From the NCBI GenBank assembly GCA_019358895.1, contig JAHHIG010000013.1, positions 62,001 through 126,000 on the forward strand: a DNA stretch of 64,000 nucleotides, written 5' to 3'. Below, piece by piece: positions 17,744-25,743 of this stretch. The DNA is from Tildeniella nuda ZEHNDER 1965/U140. GTDB taxonomy: Bacteria; Cyanobacteriota; Cyanobacteriia; Leptolyngbyales; Leptolyngbyaceae. Below the pieces are notes generated by a model. That model was not told where the DNA came from. It saw only the letters and a program-made list of their open reading frames with translations, and did not search any database. The position numbers and the translations under genes are program-made. Each line of letters starts with the position of its first letter. Position 1 is the stretch's first letter.

Positions 17744-20578
17744 ATGGTTCAGGAACTCAATTTTCAGACCTTTAGCGATCGCCTGCCGCCCCAAAACATT
17801 GATGCTGAAGAGTCAATTTTGGGCGGTATTTTGCTTGATCCGGAGGCAATCAATCGAGTTGCGGATCTGCTGCACCCTGAGGCATTTTATCTGAGCGCGC
17901 ACCGAGAGATTTACCGCGCAGCGCTGGTTTTGCAGGGACATGGCAGCGCTACGGATCTGATGAGCATCACCTCCTGGTTGATCGATCGAGGACTGCTGGA
18001 GAAAGTGGGTGGACAGAGCAAACTCGCGCAGTTGATCGATCGCACTGTGAGTGCTGTCAACATCGACCAGTACGCTCAACTGGTGATGGACAAATACATG
18101 CGCCGCATGTTGATCAAGGCAGGTAACGAAATTGCTCACCTTGGACACGATACAGCCAATGATCTAGAAGCAGTGCTGGATCAGTCTGAACAAAAACTCT
18201 TCGGTGTGACCCAGGATCGCCCGCAGCAGGGATTGATGGCAGCGTCCGACATTTTGACGCATACTTTCTCTGATATCGAGAGTCGATCGCTGGGCATGGT
18301 TTTGCCCGGTCTCTCCTGCGGTTTCTATGATTTAGATGCGATGACTCAGGGCTTTCAGCGCTCTGATTTAATCATCGTTGCAGGACGACCGTCAATGGGA
18401 AAGTGTCTAGAGGCAAGTTCAGAAATCCTGCTGTCAGATGGAAGTATCGCCACGATCGAAGAACTATATCGGCGGCAGCAAGCTGAGCTATTGACGCTTG
18501 ACAGAAATTGGAAGTTTAAATTCACTCAACCTTCGGTCTTTGTTGACGACGGTGCTAAACCCGTGTTTCGAGTCACGACCCGTCTAGGACGCACCATTGA
18601 AACAACGCTGACTCACCCTTACCTGACCATTGAAGGCTGGCGACCATTAGCAGCGTTGAGTGTTGCTGATAAGATCGCAGTACCCCGTAAGGTTGATGTG
18701 TTTGGTGTGCAGCCAACCCGAGAATGTGCGGTTAAGCTGTTGGGGTATTTGATCGGGGATGGTTCTTTAACTGGAATCAACCCTGCTTTTACAAACAGCA
18801 ATACTCAGATTCAGAATGAGTTTATTCAATGTGTTACAGAGTTTGGCGATCTTATTGTTCGGAGGGAGGGCTCAAAGGGTAAGCGTACGCCATGCTTTTA
18901 CGTCTCAGCGAATCTAGACGTTGCTGTGGAGAATCGGAAATGGTTTGGTAACTGTCTTCAAAGTCTCCTTACAGAGAAGAGCATAACGGGAAGAACTCTC
19001 GCTAGGGCACTGGGAGTCAGCCCTAGTTTGGTTTGTCAATGGCAGAAAGGAATCTGTGTTCCTGGGCTAGATGTATTAGATCAGCTTTGCAAAATACTTA
19101 CGGTTGAGCAACATGATCTCTTTCCTGCGGGATTCCCCGCAGCCAGTTCCCGCAATACTTTAACTACCTGGTTACGGGAAATTGGCTTATGGGGAAAGAC
19201 CGCCCATACGAAAACGATTCCCTCCCTTGTATTTAAGCTGCCACGATCGCAGCTTGCCATGTTTCTTAATCGACTGTTTGCAACTGATGGGTGGGCAAGT
19301 GTCCTCACTAGTGGGCAAGCCCAATTAGGCTATGCAACGGTTAGTGAGCGCTTGGCAAGGCAGGTGCAACATCTCCTCCTGCGATTTGGTGTTGTTGCGG
19401 CTTTGAGACAGCGATCGGTGAAGTATCAGGACAGTTGTCGAACAGCTTGGCAAATCGATATTACCGATGCGTTGTCAATTAAAACTTTCAGTTCAGAAAT
19501 TGGTATTTTTGGCAAAGAAAAGGCGGTTCTGAGTGTAGAAGCAGCTTTGGCGACAAGAAAATATCAGACAAATTGCGATTTAATTCCGATAGAGGTTTGG
19601 GATCAGCTTAACGTTGCCAGGAAAAAAGAGCCTTGGGCAACGCTTGCTCGTCGAGCGGGCATTGACGGTTACACCAATATTCATGTCAGTCAGCGTGCAC
19701 CAACACGGGAACGACTTTTCTCCCTGGCAACAGCAATTGGAAATGAAAATCTCCAATATCTGGCGACGAGTGATCTTTACTGGGATGAAATCGTTTCCAT
19801 TCAACCAATGGGTGAAAAGCAAGTCTACGATCTGACCATTCCAGACACCCACAACTTTGTTGCAAATGACATTTGCGTTCATAACACCAGCTTTGTTATG
19901 AATGTTGCCCGCAACATTGCGGCGTTTCACAAGCTACCCGTTGCTATCTTTAGCCTGGAAATGTCCAAAGAGCAGCTTGTACAGCGCTTACTGGCAAGTG
20001 AGGTGCGGATTGAAAGTGGGCGGCTGCGGGCAGGGCGTGTGAGCCAAAACGAATGGGAACCGCTGGGGCACGCGATCAGCACACTGTCACAACTACCCAT
20101 GTTTATTGACGATACGCCCAACATCAGCATTACAGAGATGCGATCGAAAGCACGGCGGCTTCAGGCAGAACAGGGAGGAGCGCTGGGCTTGATCCTACTG
20201 GATTACTTGCAGTTGATGGATGGCGGCAGCGACAATCGTGTCCAAGAGCTATCGCGCATCACGCGGGCACTCAAAGGGTTGGCGCGAGAACTGAGTGTGC
20301 CTGTAATCGCCCTCTCGCAGTTGAGTCGCAGCGTCGAGTCACGCACCAATAAACGGCCCATGATGTCAGACTTGCGGGAATCAGGCGCGATCGAGCAAGA
20401 CGCTGACCTGATCATGATGCTCTATCGCGACGAGTACTACAATCCTGATACACCCGATCGAGGGATCGCTGAAGTAATCATCTCCAAGCATCGGAATGGA
20501 CCGACGGGAACGGTAAAATTGCTGTTTGAATCCCAGTTCACCCAGTTTCGCAACCTTGCCGCCCCCAATCGTACGTAA
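17744..20578 (+). CDS. dnaB: Replicative DNA helicase DnaB with intein
   Basis: A 944-residue precursor; removing the intein leaves a 450-residue DnaB, normal for the hexameric replication helicase. The N-terminal domain begins LPPQNIDAEESILGGILLDP. The RecA-like domain has GRPSMGK followed, after the intein, by TSFVMNVARN. The P-loop is therefore split between Lys and Thr. Walker B region LGLILLDYLQLMDG and the motif SDLRESGAIEQDADLIMMLY are intact and uninterrupted. Without splicing the ATPase would be inactive. A GTG at 17687 extends the frame by 19 residues, but the ATG at 17744 begins the conserved sequence. Confidence 0.96.
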   Translation: MVQELNFQTFSDRLPPQNIDAEESILGGILLDPEAINRVADLLHPEAFYLSAHREIYRAALVLQGHGSATDLMSITSWLIDRGLLEKVGGQSKLAQLIDRTVSAVNIDQYAQLVMDKYMRRMLIKAGNEIAHLGHDTANDLEAVLDQSEQKLFGVTQDRPQQGLMAASDILTHTFSDIESRSLGMVLPGLSCGFYDLDAMTQGFQRSDLIIVAGRPSMGKCLEASSEILLSDGSIATIEELYRRQQAELLTLDRNWKFKFTQPSVFVDDGAKPVFRVTTRLGRTIETTLTHPYLTIEGWRPLAALSVADKIAVPRKVDVFGVQPTRECAVKLLGYLIGDGSLTGINPAFTNSNTQIQNEFIQCVTEFGDLIVRREGSKGKRTPCFYVSANLDVAVENRKWFGNCLQSLLTEKSITGRTLARALGVSPSLVCQWQKGICVPGLDVLDQLCKILTVEQHDLFPAGFPAASSRNTLTTWLREIGLWGKTAHTKTIPSLVFKLPRSQLAMFLNRLFATDGWASVLTSGQAQLGYATVSERLARQVQHLLLRFGVVAALRQRSVKYQDSCRTAWQIDITDALSIKTFSSEIGIFGKEKAVLSVEAALATRKYQTNCDLIPIEVWDQLNVARKKEPWATLARRAGIDGYTNIHVSQRAPTRERLFSLATAIGNENLQYLATSDLYWDEIVSIQPMGEKQVYDLTIPDTHNFVANDICVHNTSFVMNVARNIAAFHKLPVAIFSLEMSKEQLVQRLLASEVRIESGRLRAGRVSQNEWEPLGHAISTLSQLPMFIDDTPNISITEMRSKARRLQAEQGGALGLILLDYLQLMDGGSDNRVQELSRITRALKGLARELSVPVIALSQLSRSVESRTNKRPMMSDLRESGAIEQDADLIMMLYRDEYYNPDTPDRGIAEVIISKHRNGPTGTVKLLFESQFTQFRNLAAPNRT
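18404..19885 (+). other. DnaB intein (P-loop insertion site) with LAGLIDADG endonuclease and internal HTH
   Basis: A 494-residue intein, precursor residues 221-714. It starts CLEASSEILLSDGS (Cys1 nucleophile) and ends NFVANDICVHN with Thr as the +1 extein residue. Block B contains TLTHPY, with the usual Thr and His. Two dodecapeptide motifs (LLGYLIGDGSL and FLNRLFATDGWA) mark a LAGLIDADG homing endonuclease with its acidic residues intact. Between them lies GRTLARALGVSPSLVCQWQKG, an XRE-like helix-turn-helix. All splicing blocks look intact, so protein splicing is likely. Confidence 0.93.
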
Positions 20579-20605
20579 ACAGAATTCAGCCGTCTCGCTT
20601 GGGCA

Positions 20606-20938
20606 TTAGTGGGCGGCAGATTTAGAAAAGAGTTGAAGTACTACCACGCCAGCCACAATCAGCCCCATGCCAATCAGTCCTGCCTGGTCAATCGCCTGAC
20701 GGTAGAAAAACCAGCCTAACAGCGCGACTAGGACAATTCCCAGTCCTGACCAGATTGCATAGGCAACCCCAACGCTGATGGTGTTTAAGCACAGCGAGAG
20801 AAAATAGAAAGCAGAACTATACCCAGCCAGGACGATGAGGCTGGGTACCAGTTTTGTAAATGATACCGTTGCTTTAAGTGCGCTCGTTGCAATCACCTCA
20901 GACACGATCGCAATGAGCAGGTACACATAGTCCGGCAT
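20606..20938 (-). CDS. Small multidrug resistance (SMR) family transporter
   Basis: A 110-residue inner-membrane protein with four predicted helices. The membrane-embedded Glu of the family is present in helix 1 (IAIVSEVIATSALK), as is the YAIWSGLGIV motif in helix 3. EmrE-type members exchange protons for cationic drugs as antiparallel dimers; others export guanidinium or polyamines. The short loops and SEVIATS sequence fit the Qac/EmrE branch. It lies 15 bases downstream of the FKBP gene on the same strand and may be cotranscribed with it. Confidence 0.9.
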   Translation of the reverse strand: MPDYVYLLIAIVSEVIATSALKATVSFTKLVPSLIVLAGYSSAFYFLSLCLNTISVGVAYAIWSGLGIVLVALLGWFFYRQAIDQAGLIGMGLIVAGVVVLQLFSKSAAH

Positions 20939-20953
20939 AAAAACTCAAGTTGG

Positions 20954-21514
20954 TTAACTGAGCTTCAACAGTTCGACATCAAAAAGGAGTGTCGCATTTG
21001 GAGGAATCACACCGCCAGCCCCACGCGCACCATAACCCAGTTCGGATGGAATGGTTAACTGGCGACGACCGCCTACTTTCATGGTGCCAACGCCTTCGTC
21101 CCAGCCTTTGATGACCTGTCCTACACCGATTTTGAACTGAAAGGGCTGGTTACGATCGCGCGAGCTATCAAATTTAGTGCCATCTTCCAGAGTGCCTGTG
21201 TAATGCACGACGACCGTTTGACCAGGTTGGGGTGAAGCGCCCGTTCCTTCCACTAAATCAACATACTTCAATCCAGAAGGCGTTGTCACAAGAGCCTTGT
21301 CTCCAGATTTTTTCGGTGTTGCTGCACTTGAGGCATCTGACATGAGCGTGGGTGCGATCGACGCATTGGTTTGAGCTTTAGTAATGGTTGCAGCAACTTG
21401 AGTGCTGGTCAGCTCATTGGCGATCGCTGCTTCTGGTTTGCCACCAATCTGCGAAACGAACAGCACCACGAGGCAGGTGAGCATAACCCCCAAGCTGACT
21501 AAAATTTCCTTCAA
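20954..21514 (-). CDS. FKBP-type peptidyl-prolyl isomerase, membrane-anchored or exported
   Basis: A 186-residue protein. An N-terminal hydrophobic stretch ([17 protein letters not shown]) acts as signal or anchor. A low-complexity linker runs to about residue 75. The FKBP domain follows, with [33 protein letters not shown] and [19 protein letters not shown]. It catalyses cis-trans isomerisation of prolyl bonds, probably in the periplasm or thylakoid lumen. The start is TTG: an AGGAGG sits 7 bases upstream of it and no better ATG is close, so the unusual start is well supported. Confidence 0.92.
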   Translation of the reverse strand: MKEILVSLGVMLTCLVVLFVSQIGGKPEAAIANELTSTQVAATITKAQTNASIAPTLMSDASSAATPKKSGDKALVTTPSGLKYVDLVEGTGASPQPGQTVVVHYTGTLEDGTKFDSSRDRNQPFQFKIGVGQVIKGWDEGVGTMKVGGRRQLTIPSELGYGARGAGGVIPPNATLLFDVELLKLS

Positions 21515-21528
21515 AATAAACCCTCCTG
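21507..21528 (-). promoter_or_regulatory. Shine-Dalgarno that fixes a TTG start
   Basis: On the minus strand, ACAGGAGGGTTTATT immediately precedes TTGAAGG. The SD core is 7 bases from TTG, and the encoded MKEILVSLG leads straight into the signal segment. Confidence 0.7.
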
Positions 21529-21585
21529 TCAGGTTGTAAGCGGCGGTTGCATGATGAATCGCTGACTTGCCTATTGTACAGGGAT

Positions 21586-22374
21586 TCAGGAAGGAGAAAC
21601 TCCAGAAGAGCCTTGTAGTTTTTGTAGATTTTGTGCAAGCTGGAGATCAAAAAAGGTGTGTTGGTTGGCATCTCCAGCCAGGACACGAAACGGCGAGGTT
21701 GGTTCTCCCAACTGGTCAATCACCAGTGCTGCACCCGTAAAGTCTTGGTCTTTCGTATACTCATTCACTGTAATCACCGTTTGCAAGTTTGCCTGCCTCG
21801 CCGACTGCAAACCTGCATGGGAATCTTCAAACGCTAAACATGCGTTGGGGGCTAATTGCATACGCTCTAAAACATAGTCATAAATGTCAGGTGCGGGCTT
21901 CTTGGCTGGCACAATGTCCCCAGCCGCAATCACTTCAAACCAAGCAAGGCTATCCGGCGCGATCGCGGTTTCCAGGAGAGCCGTCACATTTTCGGGTGTC
22001 GTGGTAGTGGCGATCGCAAGTCGAATGCCCTGCTCACGAGCGTCCTGAAGCAGCCGCTTGACCCCCGAACGGAGAGGGATGGCATTCGACTGCACAAGCT
22101 CCTTGTAGTGACGAGTCTTTGCCTTATGCAATCCTGCTGCCCACGCTGGGATATCGTCCGCTGGTTTTAGCTCTGAACGGTATGTCCGTAGATAATGTTG
22201 AATGCGTTCTTTACCACCTGTCACCGACAGTAGTTCGCCATACTGCTCAACCGACCACTGCCAATCCAGTCCCGCGTCCGCAAACGCCTGGTTAAACGCT
22301 ATGCGGTGTCCATCCCGCTCGGTATCCGCCAACGTACCATCAACATCAAAAATCAGTGCTTGCAGTGTAGTCAT
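21586..22374 (-). CDS. HAD-family phosphatase, CbbY-like
   Basis: A 262-residue haloacid dehalogenase-type phosphatase. Motif I is [16 protein letters not shown], with nucleophile and acid Asp. Motif II is [11 protein letters not shown], motif III includes the Lys in [15 protein letters not shown], and motif IV is [14 protein letters not shown]. The cap and the [15 protein letters not shown] sequence match CbbY, which in photosynthetic organisms removes the Rubisco inhibitor xylulose-1,5-bisphosphate. Beta-phosphoglucomutase-like activity is the alternative. It lies upstream of the FKBP gene on the same strand, separated by about 70 bases. Confidence 0.87.
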   Translation of the reverse strand: MTTLQALIFDVDGTLADTERDGHRIAFNQAFADAGLDWQWSVEQYGELLSVTGGKERIQHYLRTYRSELKPADDIPAWAAGLHKAKTRHYKELVQSNAIPLRSGVKRLLQDAREQGIRLAIATTTTPENVTALLETAIAPDSLAWFEVIAAGDIVPAKKPAPDIYDYVLERMQLAPNACLAFEDSHAGLQSARQANLQTVITVNEYTKDQDFTGAALVIDQLGEPTSPFRVLAGDANQHTFFDLQLAQNLQKLQGSSGVSPS

Positions 22375-22414
22375 AGGTAGTAATCCGAAGGAGCGTCAAT
22401 GGTCTGATGAGGCA

Positions 22415-23614
22415 TCAATCTGGAGATAACGTCTCGTGGGTTGGGTTGTCTGTTGGCTCAGAGCTACCCTGTGCTGTAACCGATCGTGCTTGTGAGAGCG
22501 TATCCGTCGTGCCAGTGGGAGCGCGATCGTCTCGTCTGTCACTCTCCTCAATAGAAGAGGGCGTTAAGCGCTTTTGCTCCTGTACGCCCCACTGATCCAT
22601 CACATCCTCTATCACTACTCGTCGCAACCAGATTTGGCTAACGACCGTGAGTGGTAGCGCCAGTGCTAACCCTAAAAAGCCAAAAACAGTGGCAAAAAAG
22701 ACTTGCGCTAATAATGTAGCAGCAGGCAGAAGCGCCACTTGTTGAGACATCACGTAGGGGGTCAGCAAGTTACTCTCAAACTGCTGAATCGCAATGTATA
22801 AAGCGAACACAAGCAGCGATTTTACAGGTGAGTCTAGGAGTGCCGTTGACATGGGTAGCACGACGCTCAGCGTGGGACCAATGTTGGGAATAAAATTGAG
22901 TAGCCCTGCGAGAACGCCCTGTGCTAATGCTGCTTTGACTCCCAGTAACGCCAGCCCAGCGCTACTGAGCACTGCCACCACACTCATGCTGATTAAGGCA
23001 CCAACAATCCATCGTCCCAACGAGAATTCGCACTCCTTTAGAATGCCATCAATGCGAACACGGTAAAACGCCGGAAACAGGCGGATGAAGCCCCGCCGAT
23101 AAGCCGATGGGTTGATCAGCATCATCAATGCCAGGATCAGCACCAGTAAGATGTTGACGACCACTCCTAGCGAACTGGAAAAGAACGCCAGTGAACCACC
23201 GAGCAAGCGGTTAATGTATGGCTGTAACTGTTCGCCCAGGCTGTCAAGGTTGGGTAGATAGGCGCTCACCGATCGCGGCACAAAATGGCTCATGTTAGTC
23301 GTCCAATCGTTCAGGCGCTCAACCCCTGCTGGCACCAACACGATCAAATCTTGAAACTGTGCTGTAAAAGGCGGCACGATGAGCAGAAAGAACGCAATTA
23401 GCGCTGCCAGAAAACAAACAACGCTGAGCAAGACCGCACCCGATCGCCGTATGCCTGTTTCCTGAAACCGTCGCGAAAGTAAATTCAAGCTGTTTGCTAG
23501 CACCACCGCTGCAAACACCAGCAGCAATACCTGGCGAATTTGCCAGACAATGTAGAGGCTAACGGCTAGAACGAGAAAACCAATCCATTGACCCAGATTC
23601 ACCACAAACTCCAA
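22415..23614 (-). CDS. AI-2E family transporter (PerM/UPF0118)
   Basis: A 399-residue polytopic membrane protein with about seven to eight helices, including FLVLAVSLYIVWQIRQ at the start and the family motif FIPNIGPTLSVVLPM. Members include TqsA (autoinducer-2 export) and Na/H exchangers; the substrate here is unknown. The C-terminal 50 residues are polar and repeat-like (SSIEESDRRDDRAPTGTTD). The start is uncertain: TTG at 23614, or GTG codons at 23605/23602. None has a strong ribosome site. Confidence 0.88.
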   Translation of the reverse strand: MEFVVNLGQWIGFLVLAVSLYIVWQIRQVLLLVFAAVVLANSLNLLSRRFQETGIRRSGAVLLSVVCFLAALIAFFLLIVPPFTAQFQDLIVLVPAGVERLNDWTTNMSHFVPRSVSAYLPNLDSLGEQLQPYINRLLGGSLAFFSSSLGVVVNILLVLILALMMLINPSAYRRGFIRLFPAFYRVRIDGILKECEFSLGRWIVGALISMSVVAVLSSAGLALLGVKAALAQGVLAGLLNFIPNIGPTLSVVLPMSTALLDSPVKSLLVFALYIAIQQFESNLLTPYVMSQQVALLPAATLLAQVFFATVFGFLGLALALPLTVVSQIWLRRVVIEDVMDQWGVQEQKRLTPSSIEESDRRDDRAPTGTTDTLSQARSVTAQGSSEPTDNPTHETLSPD

Positions 23615-23694
23615 AAGAAGAGGAAGAAACGTTGCTAACTGTCAAACAGTAGAGCAGCAAACGGTCATCAATTCAAACGCTGATCCGTCCATCG

Positions 23695-23895
23695 CTACCG
23701 TTCGCGGCTGTATCTGTTACCACGCCCTTGCTGCCAGCGCCAACCGAGCAGGAGCGCGGCGATCGTGCCTGGAAACCACACTGCAATCAGTACATTAGTT
23801 GTTGTTGGCGAGATCGCTAGAGCGGGTGCGCCATACTTGATGGCGATCGATAGGGCAGTAGAGAGTACAAAAACCTTGAAAATTAATCCAGTCAT
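23695..23895 (-). CDS. Small membrane protein
   Basis: A 66-residue protein with two hydrophobic segments (FKVFVLSTALSIAIKYGAPA and VLIAVWFPGTIAALLLGWRW) and a basic tail. This is the pattern of small conserved cyanobacterial inner-membrane proteins. No function can be inferred. It lies 80 bases upstream of the AI-2E transporter on the same strand. Confidence 0.6.
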   Translation of the reverse strand: MTGLIFKVFVLSTALSIAIKYGAPALAISPTTTNVLIAVWFPGTIAALLLGWRWQQGRGNRYSRER

Positions 23896-24280
23896 CTCAC
23901 ATTACATCAGTGCCTCTACCCAGTAGCCATTATGCCTGCAAGCTCAGCGATTTCTACAGAATCCATGCCTTGTTCTCTTTTATCTTCTATGCTTCAACCT
24001 CTACCTTCTGACCCTGGAGTCCTGGCTCTATAGCGGGTTCCCACCAAGCAAAGTACAGTTGCGAAAAGGTGGAGGGCAGAGGGCAGAAGCAAGGAGGAGC
24101 ACCGTTTTCCTTCTGCCTTCTGCCTTAGAACGTGTACCGTACTCAAACGAGAGCCGCTATGCGCGTGGTCAGTATGAAGCAAGTTAGGGAACTCTACCGT
24201 TGGATCTTGGCACGCACTGCCAACCAAACGGTTTCATTCGATGCTTGCCAGTAAATGGCGTGTGTTTTGCAGGAGTTTTC
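23896..24280. other. Spacer with MITE-like element before the histidine kinase
   Basis: Between divergent genes; it holds the element at 24028-24161. The frame running from 24200 into the kinase is an in-phase extension without family character. Confidence 0.5.
24028..24161. mobile_element. MITE-like element with CTATAGCGG ends and GGCAGAA core
   Basis: Left end CTATAGCGGGTTCCC and right end (reverse complement) CATAGCGGCTCTCG form imperfect terminal inverted repeats. The core holds GGCAGAGGGCAGAAG (about 24074) facing CTTCTGCCTTCTGCC (about 24110), a hairpin of GGCAGAA heptamers. Similar miniature elements with TATAGCGG ends are common in cyanobacteria. Confidence 0.55.
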
Positions 24281-25582
24281 ATGCTAGAGACGTTACAAAA
24301 TTTCTTGAATCCACAGGGGTTTGTCGCCCATGGGCACTGCTACCTCTGGCAGACGGAGTTGGTTTGGCTACATGTGATTGGCGATGGCGCGATCGCCCTG
24401 GCTTACTTCTCTATTCCCTTAACGCTGGTTTATTTTGTCTCCCAGCGCAAAGACATTCCCTTCAACTGGATTTTTTGGATGTTTGGTTCGTTCATCATCG
24501 CCTGTGGCGTTGGGCACGTGATGGACATCTGGACAATCTGGCATCCAACCTACTGGGTAGCCGGAGCGATCAAAGCGTTGACTGCGCTCATTTCCGTCAT
24601 CACGGCGGTAGAACTCATCCCGTTAGTACCCAAAGTCTTAGCGCTACCCAGCCCAGCTCAGCTAGAAGCCGCAAACCAAGAATTAGAGGCGACCTTAAAT
24701 CGGCTCAAACAAACTCAAGTACAGCTGATTCAAACAGAAAAAATGTCCAGCCTGGGGCAGTTAGTTGCGGGCGTTGCTCATGAGATCAACAATCCAGTCA
24801 ACTTTATTCACGGCAATCTGGTGCACACCACGGAGTATACACACGAGTTGCTGCGACTCGTGCAGGCGTATCGAGAGTCGTATCCTCAACCGACAGGTGC
24901 AGTACAGGCTGTCATTGACGCAAGCGATTTAGAGTTTCTCAACGAAGATCTGCCGAAAATGCTGTCGTCGATGAAAGTGGGCACCGATCGCATTCGTCAG
25001 CTCGTGCTGTCACTCCGCAACTTTGCGCGCCTAGACGAAGCGCAGAAGAAACCTGTCAATATTCATGAGGGTATTGATAGTACTCTGATGATTTTGCAAA
25101 GTCATCTGAAGTCAAAGTCCGATCGCCCTGGTATTCAGGTTGTCAAAGCCTATGGTGACTTTCCTCTCTTTGAGTGCTACGCCGGACAACTCAATCAAGT
25201 CTTTATGAATTTGCTGAGTAACGCGATCGATGCGCTGGAAATAGAAACAAAGTTTTCGCATGTTAGCGATCCACCCCTTTTACCGACGATTCGCATTCAA
25301 ACCTCAACGCTGACTGCTGATTGGCTGCAAATCGAAATTACTGATAATGGTTCAGGTATCCCAGAATCTGTAAGGCAGCAAATCTTCAAGCCCTTTTTTA
25401 CAACCAAAGCGGTCGGCAAAGGAACGGGCTTAGGCTTGTCGATCAGCCATCAAATTGTGGTCGAGAAGCACGGCGGACAACTGGACTGCCTCTCTACGGT
25501 GGGACAAGGAACGACATTCCGCATCAAGCTTCCAATCCAACAGTCTGAGCAACGTACGGTTCCCAAGTCTGTTTTCGCCTAG
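24281..25582 (+). CDS. Ethylene-receptor-like sensor histidine kinase
   Basis: A 433-residue kinase. The first 120 residues are a three-helix membrane domain matching the plant ETR1 ethylene/copper-binding domain: Asp35, Tyr42 ([12 protein letters not shown]), Cys75 and His79 ([15 protein letters not shown]). The spacing is identical to ETR1 Asp25/Tyr32/Cys65/His69. A coiled coil (residues about 125-155) leads to the kinase core: H-box His167 ([12 protein letters not shown]), N box [12 protein letters not shown], and G boxes [10 protein letters not shown] and [11 protein letters not shown]. The ATG at 24281 has AGGAG ahead of it. No response regulator is adjacent, so the output partner is unknown. 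No GAF or PAS domain is present. Confidence 0.9.
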   Translation: MLETLQNFLNPQGFVAHGHCYLWQTELVWLHVIGDGAIALAYFSIPLTLVYFVSQRKDIPFNWIFWMFGSFIIACGVGHVMDIWTIWHPTYWVAGAIKALTALISVITAVELIPLVPKVLALPSPAQLEAANQELEATLNRLKQTQVQLIQTEKMSSLGQLVAGVAHEINNPVNFIHGNLVHTTEYTHELLRLVQAYRESYPQPTGAVQAVIDASDLEFLNEDLPKMLSSMKVGTDRIRQLVLSLRNFARLDEAQKKPVNIHEGIDSTLMILQSHLKSKSDRPGIQVVKAYGDFPLFECYAGQLNQVFMNLLSNAIDALEIETKFSHVSDPPLLPTIRIQTSTLTADWLQIEITDNGSGIPESVRQQIFKPFFTTKAVGKGTGLGLSISHQIVVEKHGGQLDCLSTVGQGTTFRIKLPIQQSEQRTVPKSVFA

Positions 25583-25658
25583 AAACACATACGCTCTGGT
25601 AAGCATACGTAAATCTGTGCTAGATTTAAAAGCGGTGTTTGAATCAACACAAAGCAAC

Positions 25659-25730
25659 GGGTTGCTAGCTCAGTGGTAGAGCATTCGGCTTTTAACCGAC
25701 TGGTCCCGGGTTCGAATCCCGGGCAACCCA
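25659..25730 (+). tRNA. tRNA-Lys (UUU)
   Basis: Acceptor GGGTTGC (25659-25665) pairs with GCAACCC (25723-25729), discriminator A. D-arm GCTC-AGTGGTA-GAGC, anticodon loop CTTTTAA with anticodon TTT, T-arm CCGGGTTCGAATCCCGG. CCA is not encoded. Confidence 0.96.
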
Positions 25731-25743
25731 TCAATGAAGCACG

